Positions 9,079 through 20,000 of a stretch of DNA of 64,000 nt are shown piece by piece; position 1 is the first letter of the stretch; each line of letters begins with the position of its first letter. This stretch comes from Luteolibacter yonseiensis (lineage in GTDB: Bacteria > Verrucomicrobiota > Verrucomicrobiia > Verrucomicrobiales > Akkermansiaceae): NCBI RefSeq assembly GCF_016595465.1, contig NZ_JAENIK010000012.1:1106302-1170301 (forward strand), written 5' to 3'. The translations under genes were made by a program, and so were the position numbers. The notes beneath the pieces are model-generated. The model did no database searches, was not told where the DNA came from, and worked only from the letters and a program-made list of their open reading frames with translations.

Positions 9079-9200
9079 GACAGGGCTTTACGCCCGCCGA
9101 CCGATACTATCAGATGGCGGACGGACTGCAATGGCTGGGTTGAGGAGGAAAAGAATGATGACCCGCCCCCCACTTTCGCAGGTGCCCGGCGTCGGGCCGC

Positions 9201-9956
9201 TCAGCGTGGGGGCGTCAGATTCTTCAGGCCTTCGGCGGTGAAGTCGGAGTTGTCGTAAGTAACCCCGTGCTTGAGCTTGGATCCGTCGATGGAGGTGGTG
9301 GTGCCCTTCTGCAGGTCTTGGACCGTCATGCTGGACGGGATGTTGCGGTTGTTGTCATCCTTGTTGACCGCCACCGCCTCGATCCTGCGGAAGGCGTTTC
9401 CAGAGGACAGGTATTTCTCGATGCGCAGCGGCACCACACGCTTGGTATCGATCCAACTGCGGACCGTGGCGGAACCGGATTTCGATTCGAGGATCTGGCA
9501 TTTCACGCGGTTCACGGTCTCCTCGCCGACGATCTTCTGGTTTTCCCAACTGAAAAAATCCTCAAGCACGTCCGAGCACGACAGGGATGTCCCGAGGAGA
9601 GGCCCCTTGAGCTCCGCCGCGCTGAGGTTGCGAACCTTGTCAGGGAGGGTGAGAAGGGTGCCGGACATTTCCACACCGGACCGCTTCAGAAGCACCGCTT
9701 CACCCATGCGTTCCTTGGGCCAGAGGATCTGGTAAACCACCTCGGTCGTGTTCGCGGAACGGCGTTGTTTGATCTGAAACTGCAGGGACTGCTTCGCGCC
9801 GTCCGCCGAGGTCACGTCCATCTTCACCTTGGCGAAGGAAGAGCCGTCCTGTTGGAGGCCGGCGAGCTGGGTGGCGAGAGACTTCGCATCCGCTTCCTGG
9901 GCGAAGGTGGGAGACACGAGCGCGGACAAGGTGGATAAGATGAGGATGGCTTTCAT
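9201..9956 (-). CDS. LolA-like outer-membrane lipoprotein-sorting protein
   Basis: 251 residues with a signal peptide (MKAILILSTLSALVSPTFAQ). The mature protein resembles periplasmic LolA-fold carriers: long amphipathic beta strands (QSLQFQIKQRRSANTTEVVYQILWPKERMGEAVLLKR), the SCSDVLEDFFSW segment and WIDTKRVVPLRIEKY. The family ferries acyl chains or lipoproteins across the periplasm in a half-barrel. It follows the ABC permease by 13 bases and is the last gene of the PKS operon, which suggests the transporter and carrier move the lipid-like product to the outer membrane. Confidence 0.85.
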   Translation of the reverse strand: MKAILILSTLSALVSPTFAQEADAKSLATQLAGLQQDGSSFAKVKMDVTSADGAKQSLQFQIKQRRSANTTEVVYQILWPKERMGEAVLLKRSGVEMSGTLLTLPDKVRNLSAAELKGPLLGTSLSCSDVLEDFFSWENQKIVGEETVNRVKCQILESKSGSATVRSWIDTKRVVPLRIEKYLSSGNAFRRIEAVAVNKDDNNRNIPSSMTVQDLQKGTTTSIDGSKLKHGVTYDNSDFTAEGLKNLTPPR

Positions 9957-9969
9957 GGGTTCCAGCGTT

Positions 9970-11085
9970 TCAGCCCTGCATCGCGAGGCTCGGCTTGAGC
10001 CGCGAACTGCGCCAGGCGGGATACAGTCCGCTAATGACGCCCACGATCACCGAGATTGCCACCGAAATTACCATCAATCGCACGCTGAGGTCCGGTTCCA
10101 GCAATCCGTTGATGGCCGGCATCTTCTCGAGCACCTTGACGGTGATGGAGCCGACGATCACTCCGGTAACGCCGCCGAGGAATCCGAGCAACGCCGACTC
10201 AAGCAGGATCATGCGCATGACCCGCGACCGCCTCCAGCCGATGGCGAGCAGGATGCTGATCTCCTGCTTCCTCTCGAACACCGTCATCAGCATGGTGTTC
10301 ATCACACCGAGGACCCCGACGATCACCGCCAGCAGCGAGGTGCCCCAGCTCATCGCGCTGATGAATTTGTAGGCCTGGCTGTTGCCGATGTTTTCGCCGG
10401 CAGGAAGGGCCTTGGCTTCGGTGACGACCGTGTTGATTTCCGCGCAGATCTTTTTGATGCCGGCTTCATCCCTGCCGGGCTCCACCCGGACGTCGACCAC
10501 ATTGATCTGCCCCTCGTTGCCCGTAATCTCCTGATAGAGAGAAAGTGACAGGATGACGGAGCCGTTCTCCACCAGCGCGCCACCATCAACGATGCCGACC
10601 ACGGTCAGCTCGCGGGTGTCGATCTGGAGCGGGTCGCCGACTTTTTTACCCAACACTTCGGCCGCGTTGGGTCCCAGCACCACGGCGGGTTCCTTCGCGT
10701 CATTCGGCAACCTGCCGGAAATGAGCTTGAGATTCTGCCAGGAGAAGCCACCCCACTCGCGGGAGGAAACGATCATCATGGACGAGGACTCGATGCTCGT
10801 GAGATCGACATAAAGCGAACACGCCGCCGCCACTCCGGGAACCGCGGAAATGCGGTCGCGCACGGATGTGTTGAAAGGCTTCGGGGCAAGTCCGCTGCCC
10901 ATGCTGCTGACCACGATGTCCGTGCCGCGTGCCTGCATGCCTTTCGCCCAGCTTTGCTCGAAGCCTCGGGAAATTCCAACGAGCGCGACCACGGCGGCAA
11001 TACCGATGGAAATGCCGACCAATGTCAGCCCGGTGCGGACCGGCCTGCGCAGGAGACCACGGACGATGATGGTGAAAAACGTCAT
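9970..11085 (-). CDS. MacB/LolC-type ABC transporter permease
   Basis: 371 residues from the ATG at 11085, one base after the stop of the ATPase gene. Topology is that of MacB/FtsX permeases: one N-terminal membrane helix (LRRPVRTGLTLVGISIGIAAVVALVG), a ~230-residue periplasmic MacB_PCD domain (GTDIVVSS, SVRDRISAVPGVAAA, GGALVENGSVILSL), then three C-terminal helices (TSLLAVIVGVLGVMNTMLMTVFERKQEISILLAIGWRRSRVM, LLGFLGGVTGVIVGS, MVISVAISVIVGVISGLYPAWRSSRL). Such permeases use a mechanotransmission mechanism to extract lipids, lipoproteins or small natural products from the inner membrane or periplasm. Confidence 0.93.
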   Translation of the reverse strand: MTFFTIIVRGLLRRPVRTGLTLVGISIGIAAVVALVGISRGFEQSWAKGMQARGTDIVVSSMGSGLAPKPFNTSVRDRISAVPGVAAACSLYVDLTSIESSSMMIVSSREWGGFSWQNLKLISGRLPNDAKEPAVVLGPNAAEVLGKKVGDPLQIDTRELTVVGIVDGGALVENGSVILSLSLYQEITGNEGQINVVDVRVEPGRDEAGIKKICAEINTVVTEAKALPAGENIGNSQAYKFISAMSWGTSLLAVIVGVLGVMNTMLMTVFERKQEISILLAIGWRRSRVMRMILLESALLGFLGGVTGVIVGSITVKVLEKMPAINGLLEPDLSVRLMVISVAISVIVGVISGLYPAWRSSRLKPSLAMQG

Positions 11086-11086
11086 G

Positions 11087-11797
11087 TCAGATGGCCCCAG
11101 GTGGAGGGTTGCTATCGGAAACCACGCGGCCATCCTTCATGTGGATGACCCGCGAGGCGCGGGCGGCGATTGAGGGATCGTGGGTGATCAGGACCAGCGT
11201 CATCCGGTGTTCCTGGTGGAGGCGGATGATGAGATCGAGGATGAAATGGGCGTTCTCGCTGTCGAGATTCCCGGTCGGTTCGTCGGCCAGCAAGACGGAG
11301 GGGCTGTTGCCGAGACTGCGGGCGATGGCGACGCGCTGGCGCTCCCCTCCCGAGAGTTTCGAAGGAAAATGGTTTACCCGCTTTTCCAGCCCCACCGCCT
11401 GCAAGAGTTCCAGGGCCCGCGTCTTGCGATCTCCGGCGGTGCGATCCGTTTCCAGCATGGGCATCTGGACGTTTTCCACGGCGGTGAAGGTCGGCAGGAG
11501 GTGGAATGCCTGGAAAATGATGCCGATCTCCCTCGCCCGGTAGGCAGAGGCCTGAGAGTGGTGCGGCAACGGCGCGCCGCGATATTTAAGAGTCCCATCC
11601 GTAGGTTCGTCGAGCGCGCCCAGCATCTGGAGCAACGTGGATTTCCCGCAACCGCTGGGACCCGTGATGGCGACGAACTCACCCTCCATGATGCGCAGGT
11701 CCACTCCGCGCAGCGCCTGAACGCTGCCTTCGTCGTAGTCCTTCTTCAGGGCTGTCAGTTCATAAACGCATGAACCGGCCGTGCGGGATCCGCTCAT
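11087..11797 (-). CDS. ABC transporter ATP-binding protein (LolD/MacB type)
   Basis: 236 residues. Walker A GPSGCGKST, Q-loop (GIIFQAFHLLP), signature LSGGERQRVAIARSL, Walker B VLLADEPTGNLD, and switch histidine (VLITHD). The TFTAVENVQMPM spacing is that of the LolD/MacB subfamily. I use the ATG at 11797 because it overlaps the desaturase stop as ATGA; a start nine codons earlier (11824) is also open. Partner of the permease directly downstream. Confidence 0.95.
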   Translation of the reverse strand: MSGSRTAGSCVYELTALKKDYDEGSVQALRGVDLRIMEGEFVAITGPSGCGKSTLLQMLGALDEPTDGTLKYRGAPLPHHSQASAYRAREIGIIFQAFHLLPTFTAVENVQMPMLETDRTAGDRKTRALELLQAVGLEKRVNHFPSKLSGGERQRVAIARSLGNSPSVLLADEPTGNLDSENAHFILDLIIRLHQEHRMTLVLITHDPSIAARASRVIHMKDGRVVSDSNPPPGAI

Positions 11798-12747
11798 ACC
11801 GGTGAATTCTCCCTCCGGTTCCACTGTGCGCCCACGCGGGGATCGGCCAGCGCGCGGAACAGATGCAGCATCGCATGGCGGTAGCTTGGAAAGGGGTGGA
11901 TCTCATCCGGGTGCTTCGGCTCGAGCTCGGGCGCGAGCCTGGGCAGCTCCGCGTGAGGCAGGCCGACGTGCAGGTGGTGCAGGCCGTGATAGGGCTCGTG
12001 AAGCAGGGTGAAGGCAACCAGTTTTCCGGTCCAGGTATCCGCCACGATGTTGCGTGTCCCGCTGTTGATGGTGCTCCCCGTCAGCCCGACGTGTTCGATG
12101 TACTTCCGCCAGCTTTGGAGGTCGCCGGCGATGAAGGTGGGGATGAAATACATCCACAGGAAATATTTCCACAGGCCGAAGAAGGCGACCGTCGTCAGGA
12201 TGACGACCCACAGCACACCCATGAGGGCGAACTCCTGCCAGATGCGCTTGCGGACCTTCTTGCTGCGGATCGGCGAGCCCTTGCGGAGGAAGGTCCGGAG
12301 GAAAAGAAACGGCACGAAGAACATGCCGAAGGTGAGTTCGAAAATGGCGATGAGCACCCGGAACCAGCGCGGGGAAGAAGTGAAAACAAACGGCCAGAGT
12401 TCCTCATCCCGCTCCGTGGTGAAGTGTGCGTGGTGCGACTGGTGCGACGCCCGGTAGAGGCTGAAGCTCATGAAACTGAGAAGACCGATGAGCACGCCGT
12501 CGAATTCGTTGAACTTGCGGTTCCGTCGCAGCAGACCGTGCGACGCCTCGTGGAAGCCCACCGCCGCGCCGTGCATGAGGTGGCTGATCACCAGCACCAC
12601 CGGCACCGCCCACCACAGCGAAACCTCGTTTTTCAGGATGAGGAACATCGTGATCTCTGCGAAGAGAGCCATGATGATCACGATCTGGAAAGCCTGGCGG
12701 CTCACCCAGTGCGGCTCGTTACCGACGTCTGCTGGCAAGGTTTTCAT
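11794..12747 (-). CDS. Membrane fatty acid desaturase-type di-iron enzyme
   Basis: 317 residues. Three histidine clusters of membrane desaturases/hydroxylases are intact: HEASH near residue 67, HQSHH near residue 102, and HGLHHLH near residue 257, with hydrophobic segments between them. The family uses a di-iron centre, O2 and electrons to desaturate or hydroxylate acyl chains. Overlaps the condensation-domain gene and the ABC ATPase gene by four bases on each side (ATGA), so it belongs to this pathway. Likely substrate: the polyketide acyl chain, either on the ACP or after release. Confidence 0.92.
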   Translation of the reverse strand: MKTLPADVGNEPHWVSRQAFQIVIIMALFAEITMFLILKNEVSLWWAVPVVLVISHLMHGAAVGFHEASHGLLRRNRKFNEFDGVLIGLLSFMSFSLYRASHQSHHAHFTTERDEELWPFVFTSSPRWFRVLIAIFELTFGMFFVPFLFLRTFLRKGSPIRSKKVRKRIWQEFALMGVLWVVILTTVAFFGLWKYFLWMYFIPTFIAGDLQSWRKYIEHVGLTGSTINSGTRNIVADTWTGKLVAFTLLHEPYHGLHHLHVGLPHAELPRLAPELEPKHPDEIHPFPSYRHAMLHLFRALADPRVGAQWNRRENSPV

Positions 12748-14099
12748 CGCGAGGCGGTCATGAGGTTGGAGGCTGGGGCATGGCAGGCATCCGCCAGCGA
12801 GCTTTGATAGAGATGGTCGAGGTCCCTGATGTCGGCAAGGGATAAAAGTCCGCGACGGAACAACCAGACGATCTCCAGACCTTCACCATCGGCCGTGATT
12901 TCACAACCGAGATCGAAGCGGGCGGTGCCGGTGGACCGCATCCGGAGCTTGCTGGAAATGCGCGGCAGCGTGACATCCGGAACGGGGTGGTTCTGCAGGG
13001 CGAAACGGACGTCGAAGATCGAATGCCGCCCGGGCAAACAGGGTTCGCCGATCGCGGCGGCGAGTTCGGCGAAGGGCATCGCGTTGGCGAAACAATCCAG
13101 CGTGGTTTCCGCGACCTTTTTCAGGTGATCGGGGAAATCGCGTGAAGGATCGACCTGCCCGCGGATCGGGACCACTCCGGCGAAGTAGCCCATGGTCTCG
13201 CGGACGGAATCCTTGTTACGGTTCGCGACCGGCGTTCCGACGAGGATGTCCGTCTTGCCGGTCCATTTGGAAAGCGTGAGCTGGAACACCGCGAGCAACG
13301 TACTGAAAAGCGTGGTGCCGTGGCTGACCGCCAGCGCCTTGCCGCCCCGCGCGAGATCCGCGGGGATGGCCGACACCCAGCGTTCGAGTGGTTGCGACGT
13401 GTCGGTTCCATCCCAGATCCGGGTCGAACCGGCGAGGTGGGATTTCCAAAAACCCGTGCGCCGCGCCACATCGGCGGGCTGCCATGAAGCACGCTCCGCG
13501 GCGGCCCACTCGCTGTAGGTCTGACCGACGGGCGGCAGGGAGTTTTTCAGTCCCATCATGCCGACGGCGACGGCTTTTTTCAAGCCGGAGAGGCCCATCA
13601 CGTAGGCGGTGCAGAGGTCCTGCACGAACACCCCGAGCGACCATCCGTCCGCGATGGCGTGGTGGAAAGCGAAAGCGAGGACATGGTCATTCACCCCGCG
13701 CCGGATCATTTCCACGCGGTGGACAGGCCCCTGCAACATGTCGAACGGACGGCGGTAGGTTTCCTGCATCACCGCCTCCAGATCCTCGCCGGGAGCGAGT
13801 TCACGATAACCAAGCACCGCTTCCACGGCGGTGCGGATCATCTGCAGCGGTCGCTCCTTGCCCGGCAGGAACGAGGTTCGCAACGCCTCATGGCGGTCGA
13901 TGACCCGTTGGAGCGCTGCCTCGCATTGTTCATGCGTGAGCGGCCCCCTGATTTCAATGAGTCCGCAGATATGGTTCGCCGGATGCGGGACGGGAATGGG
14001 AGAATTCTCCCATAACTCGCGCTGCGGCAGGGTCACCGGCTGGAGGCGGGCTTCCCCGCTTTCCAGCCAGAGCTTGAATTGTGCTCTCGGATCCGACAT
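12744..14099 (-). CDS. Free-standing NRPS-type condensation domain protein
   Basis: 451 residues, one condensation (C) domain with nothing else. The HHxxxDG active motif is present as HHAIADG, H146-H147 to D151-G152. Other C-domain signatures are RHEALRTSF near residue 70, VGTPVANRNKD and the DVRFALQNH region. The ATG at 14099 overlaps the PKS stop as TGATG, so translation is coupled. C domains join a carrier-bound acyl group to an amine, or sometimes a hydroxyl. Since the PKS has no thioesterase, this enzyme is the best candidate for off-loading the chain onto an acceptor. The acceptor is not revealed by the sequence. Confidence 0.93.
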   Translation of the reverse strand: MSDPRAQFKLWLESGEARLQPVTLPQRELWENSPIPVPHPANHICGLIEIRGPLTHEQCEAALQRVIDRHEALRTSFLPGKERPLQMIRTAVEAVLGYRELAPGEDLEAVMQETYRRPFDMLQGPVHRVEMIRRGVNDHVLAFAFHHAIADGWSLGVFVQDLCTAYVMGLSGLKKAVAVGMMGLKNSLPPVGQTYSEWAAAERASWQPADVARRTGFWKSHLAGSTRIWDGTDTSQPLERWVSAIPADLARGGKALAVSHGTTLFSTLLAVFQLTLSKWTGKTDILVGTPVANRNKDSVRETMGYFAGVVPIRGQVDPSRDFPDHLKKVAETTLDCFANAMPFAELAAAIGEPCLPGRHSIFDVRFALQNHPVPDVTLPRISSKLRMRSTGTARFDLGCEITADGEGLEIVWLFRRGLLSLADIRDLDHLYQSSLADACHAPASNLMTASR

Positions 14100-17000
14100 C
14101 AATGGACGAGGTTTTTGTCAGCGGCACCATCTTTCTCGGACGTTCCGCCCAGCAACAGATCCAGATCCTCGTCCGAAATGGAGTCGAGGTCGATTTCCTC
14201 GGAACTGGTGGCGGCTTCGGCGGCCACCGGTTTGGCCGGCGCATCTCCATCGCTGCCCATCTGCTCGGCGATGAGCGTGGCGATCTGGCCGATCGTCCGC
14301 GCCCGCATGAGGCTGGTAGGGGGAAGCGCGACACCGATGGAACTTTCCAGCATGGTCTCGATTTCCACACCCATCAGCGAGTCGAGGCCGAGGTCGGTGA
14401 GAGGTTGATCCTCTCGCAGGCTGTCCGGCTTCACCCGCAGCACCGAGCCCACGACATCGCGGACGGCCTGGCCGATGACCGCGTTCTTCTCGTCCGCCGG
14501 AGCGGCCTGGATCTTGCCGCGCCAGTCGTTGCCACCGCCTCCGGCGTCCTGCGTTTCCACGCCTGCGGCGAAGATGCGCTCGACCAGCGGATTGTCCTGC
14601 ATGCCGCGGAAGGACTGGCGCCATTTCGCCCAGTCCACACGGATCGCGGACATCTGGGTCGCGTGACCGGTAAGGAACGACTCCATGAGCGAAGTGACCT
14701 CGCCGGGTGTGAGGGCGCCGGTGCCCTGGCGTGCGAGGAACTCCGCGACCCGTTCGTTGCGGGCGACGTAGCCTTCGCCACCGAGCACGCCCCAGTTGAT
14801 CGCGAGGGCGGGCAATCCCAACGCGCGGCGATGGTGGGCGAGAGAGTCGAGGAAGGCGTTCGCCGCCGCGTAGTTGCCCTGTGCGGGATTGCCGAAGATG
14901 CTCGAAACCGACGAGAACATGACGAAGCAGTCCAGCTCCATGTCCTTGGTGTTTTCATGCAGCAGCCATGCGCCGTGGGCCTTCGGAGCCATGACGGTGC
15001 GCAGGCGGTCAGCCGTGAGGGCCGAGAGCGGTGCGTCGTCGATGACCATCGCGAGGTGGAAAATTCCCTTGAGTGTCGGGATTTCGGAAACGAGGCGCTT
15101 CACGTCCTCCGGAGAACCGATGTCCGCCTTGATGACACGGGTGGAAATGCCCTGCGCCTCGAGCTTCGCCACGAATTCCACAGCTTCCGGTGTGGAGGCA
15201 CCGCTGCGGCTGCTGAGCACGAGGTGGCGCGCACCGCACTCGACCAGCCACTCGGCGAGGACCCGGCCGAATCCTCCGAGACCGCCGGTGATGAGGTAGG
15301 CTCCGTCCGATTTGATGGAGAACGCCGGCAACGCCGGGTCGCCCTTGCGGGACATGAAGGGCTCGGCAAAACCGACCACCACTTTTCCAGTGTGCTTGCC
15401 GCCCGCCATGAGGCGGAACGCGGCATCGATCCGGCTTGCGGGGAAGGAGCGGAACTGCAGCGGCTTGAGCGCGCCTTTTTCCACCAATCCGGCGATTTCC
15501 GCCATGAGTTCGCGGGTCTTCTCCTCGTCTCCGGCGAAGATCGCGTCCATGGCGATGACGTGGAACGAGGAATTCCGGCGCAGTCCCCACAGCGGGATAC
15601 GCGAGTTCATGTAAATGTCGCGTTTTCCGATCTCGAGGAAACGGCCGGACTCCGCAAGGCAGGAAAGCCCCATCGGAATCGCCTCGGCGGCGAGCGCGTT
15701 GAGGACGATGTCCACGCCACGACCGTTGGTCAGCTCCATGACCGACTCCGCGAAATCACCACGGCGGGAATCGATGACGTGTTTCACGCCGAGCGTCTTG
15801 AGCAGCGCCCGCTTGGTCGTGCTGCCGGCGGAGGCGATGACCTCCGCACCCAGATGATGGGCGATCTGGATGGCGGCCATGCCGACGCCACCCGCACCGG
15901 CATGGACGAGGATGGTTTCCCCAGCCTTCATGCGGGCCACGGTGTGCAGCGCGTACCATGCGGTCATGAAGACCACGGGCAGCGTCGCCGCTTCCTCGAA
16001 GGAGAGGTTGTCCGGCATCTTCCGGACATCCGCCGCACGGGCGAGGGTGTGGGTCGCGAGACCGAAGACAGAGAGACCGAACGCCTTGTCGCCGACCGAG
16101 AGATGGGTGACGTCCGCACCGACGGCGATCACCTCCCCTGCCACCTCGTCGCCGAAGATCCGCGCGTCGGCGGTTTCCGCAGGATAGAGTGCGAGGGCCT
16201 TGAGAACGTCGCGGAAGTTCATCCCCGCCGCCTTCACCTGGATCAGCACCTCGTTGGGAGCGCAGGTGGGCGGTTCGAACGAGGTGAAGCGCAGGCTGTC
16301 CAACAAGCCACGCTCGCGGGATTCGAGACGGAGCGGGACAGATGCATCTAGGCGTTGCTCGTGGTTTTCAAATCCACGGGTGATCCGCTGGACGTAACGG
16401 GCCTCGCCACGCAGGGCGACCTCGCGCTCCGTATCGGGGTGGAGCAGTTCGCTCCAGAGCAGCGCGCGATCTTTCGCGGACGCCTCGCTTGGCAGGTCGA
16501 TGCCACGGCAGGCGAAGTTCGGATGCTCACCGAGGATGACGCGGAAAATTCCGATGGATGGCGCTTGGGAAACGGCGGTCGCTCCCATGCCAAGTCCCGT
16601 CGGCTGCGCGCCACGGGTGACAAGGTCGATCCGCAGCTTCGCGACGGCCATGGTTTCTTCCAGCGCGTGCGTGAGATGCAGCAGCGAACCGATGCCCATG
16701 AGCGCGTCGTCGGTCGTTTCATCAAGCGTCCACAACCAGACGATGCGTTCCGGAGCGGTGTCCGCGAGCAGCGCGGCGAAGAGTTCTTTCCAATCTTCCG
16801 GCGCGTCGTCGCGCACGGTGAATCCGCCGGCCTCCGTCGCGGCAAACTTGTCGCCACGACGTACGATGCGGGCGCTGGAACCGGCGGCATTGACCTGTCC
16901 GGCGATTTCGGCGCCTAGCCCGGATTCATCCGCGAAGATGATCCACGACGCCTCCACCGGGATTTCCGCTGCCGCGTTTTCCGCGATGACATCGCCGCCC

Positions 17001-20000
17001 TTGCGGCCGAGAATACCGATCTGCCCTTCGCCCTCCGGTCCTTGCAGACCGGGCATCGAAGTGGTTTCGGCGAAGCCTACGTGCTTCAACGCAGCCTCCC
17101 ACTGGTCACGCTGCATCAGCGGCTGTTCCGGACGCAGGTCGCGGTCGGTGAGATGCCACCAGCCTTGGGTGAGGCCGAACACCGATTCCGTCCAAAGCTG
17201 CGGCGTGGCAACATCCATGAACATCAGTGTGCCGCCCGGGACGAGCAGTTCGTGGAGGTTTTTCAACGTGGCGCGGACATCGGCCACAGCGTGGAGGACG
17301 TTGGTGCCGATGATGAAGTCGTAGCTGTCCGGCTGGAAATCCTGGCCGGCGGGTGCCTTTTCGAGATCGAGCACCTTGTATTCCACTTCCGGGTAAGCGG
17401 CCAGCTTCTGGTTCGCGGCGGAGAAGAACCCGGCGGAAACGTCGGTGAAGGTATAGCTGTGGATGCCACGGTCAAGCAATGGCAGGACCTGTGCGGCGAG
17501 ACCACCGGTGCCGGCACCGACTTCGAGAATCCGCAGCCCGCGACCTTCGGGCAGGCTGCGCGCGGCTTCCCGCACGGCACCGCCGATACTGGCCATCCAG
17601 TGGCTGGAGAAAAGTCCGTCGCCGTAGAAGTGGTCGAGCAGATCGGCATTCGTACCGCCGAAAAGAACCTGCACGGCGTCCTTTTCACCACGGATGATCG
17701 CACCGAATTCTCCGCAGGTGGAGGTGCAGAGCAAGGCTTCCGGCAGATGGCCCGGGTAGCTGGTGATGAAATCCTTGAGGATCTCCTGGGACGAATCCGC
17801 AGCGGTGGCGAAATCAGCGGTCGGCGTCCACGAACCGTCGCCGGAGGTGAGCAGGCCGCGCTTGGCGAGCTTGTCCATCAGACGGCCGAAGACCGTGCTC
17901 ATCGTCGGGGAAACGCCCAGCGATTCCGCGGAAAACGCGGCGTCCACTCCGATTTCACGAAGACCGTTCGCGATGAGCGCGGCGGCGAGGGTGTCTTCGG
18001 CATGCATCACCGCTTCCAGAGTCGACCGACCGCGCAGGGCGAGGACTTCATCCAACGCGGTGCCCGCTATTTCCTTGAGTTGAGCCAGTGGAACAGACGC
18101 TTGCGGTGATGGAGGAACGGTTGGCAGCGTGCGCTCCCAATCGACATTGTAGATGAGGTCGCGGGTGCCACCGGAGGAACCGGCGCGGCGCACGTTCGAC
18201 ATGCTGACCGCGCGGAAGCCGTCCACGAGGACGCACGGGCGGCCGGATTCGTCGTAGAGGCCGATGCGGCCTTCGATCAATTCCTCATTGAAATGGAGGA
18301 CTTTCGCACGGACCTGGGTCGAGGCTCCGGGCGTGCGGAGGAATAGGATTCTCGCGAACCTCACCGGCAGTTTCATTTTCGCGTTGCGGTCCTCGACGGT
18401 TTTCGCACCGGCGGAGAAGACCTGCAGCGCGCCGTCCAGCAGCACCGGATGCAGCGCGTATTCGCCAGCGCGGGATTCGATGGCTTCCGAAAGGGAAACA
18501 CGGCCAGCGGATTTTCCGGCACCGGCGGCCAGTTCACGGATCGGCTTGAACTCCTCGCCATAGCGCAGGCCGAGATCGCTCATGTGGCCGTAGAAAGCGC
18601 CGACGCCTTCGGATTCAAGATCGGCGTCGGGGGCCGGAAGAGTGGAATTTCCGAACGACGACTCCGTGCGCTCGCTGCGCAGGGAACCGACGACGTGCAC
18701 CGACCACGAGGCGGCCTGGTCGAACTTGCTCTGGATCGTGAACGAACGCTCGGCGGGTTCGTAGGTAAGTTCCAGGGCCACGGACGACGCCGGATCCGGC
18801 AGGATCAACGGGCGGCGGATTTCGAAGTCCTCGATGGCGAACGGCCGTCCTTCGAACAACTGCACACCGGCCTCCAATGCCATTTCCACAAATGCGGCCC
18901 CCGGGAAAATGATGTGGGTGTCCACCTTGTGATCCTTGAGGAAAGCCATGTGGCGGTTGTCCAGACGGGCGCTCCACGTTGGGGTGGCACGCGGCTGCCG
19001 GCTGTCGAGCAGCCCCTTGCCACCCGGCGCGAGACGGGCGTCCCGCAACTCGGCGCACTCGTGCCACCAACGCGCCCTGTCGAACGGATAAGCGGGCAGA
19101 GTGAGGAACTCACGAGACGGGGTCATCTCGGCGAAATCGAGGACCACGCCACCGCGATGCAGATCCATGGCGGCCTCGAGGAACGAATCATGCTCCCGCT
19201 CGCGGCGGGCGGATGCCGTGACCTGGGCCTTGAGGCCGCGCTCGGTGAGGCACTCCTGGATGGACATCGAAAGCGCGGGGTGCGAGCTCAGCTCCAGCCA
19301 CACATCGACACCGAAATCGGCGACAGCATTGACGGCTTTGACAAACTGCACCGGCTGGCGGATTCCCCTGCCCCAGTGTGCCGCCACGCAGTCGTTGCCG
19401 GAGCAGCGGGCACCGGTAACGGTGCTGAAGAACGGCAGCGTTTCCTCCTGAGGAGTGATGTCCGAGAGATCGGCGTTCAGGCGGTCCGCCGCCGGTTGCA
19501 TCATCGCGTGGTGATACGGATGATCCACCCGGACGAAGCGGGCGAAGATGTTCTTCGGTTCAAGCTCGGCACGGATCGCCTCCAGCGAGGATTTGACGCC
19601 CGCCAGCGTGAGAGAACGCGGGCCGTTGAAGGCGGCGATGCTCACCGACCTGTCGTGGCGGGAAATGATTTCCAGCGCCTCGTCTTCCGAAAGAGCCACG
19701 GCAAGCATGGTGCCTTCGCCACGGGCGCATTCATTCATGAAGCGCGCGCGCAGCACGATCACCCGCGCGGCTTCCTCCAGCGGCAGGATTCCTGCGACGC
19801 ATGCCGCCGCGACCTCGCCGACGCTGTGACCGACCACTGCGGATGGTTCCACACCGAGTGATTTCCAAAGGGCGGCCAACGAGACCTGCATGGCGAAGAT
19901 CGCCGGTTGGGCGATCTCGGTGATCTGGATTTTCGAATCCGCCTCGTCGCGCCCCAGTTCTTCAAGAAGGGAGAAGCTCGCGTACGGACGCATCGCCGCT

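Noticed and set aside
14081..16351. A 756-codon open frame on the plus strand opposite the end of the PKS gene
   Set aside because: It mirrors the PKS codons in antisense, has a charged low-complexity composition with no domain, and the PKS frame shows intact ER/KR/ACP motifs throughout. The same holds for long plus-strand frames at 18449-19861 and 20567-21772.
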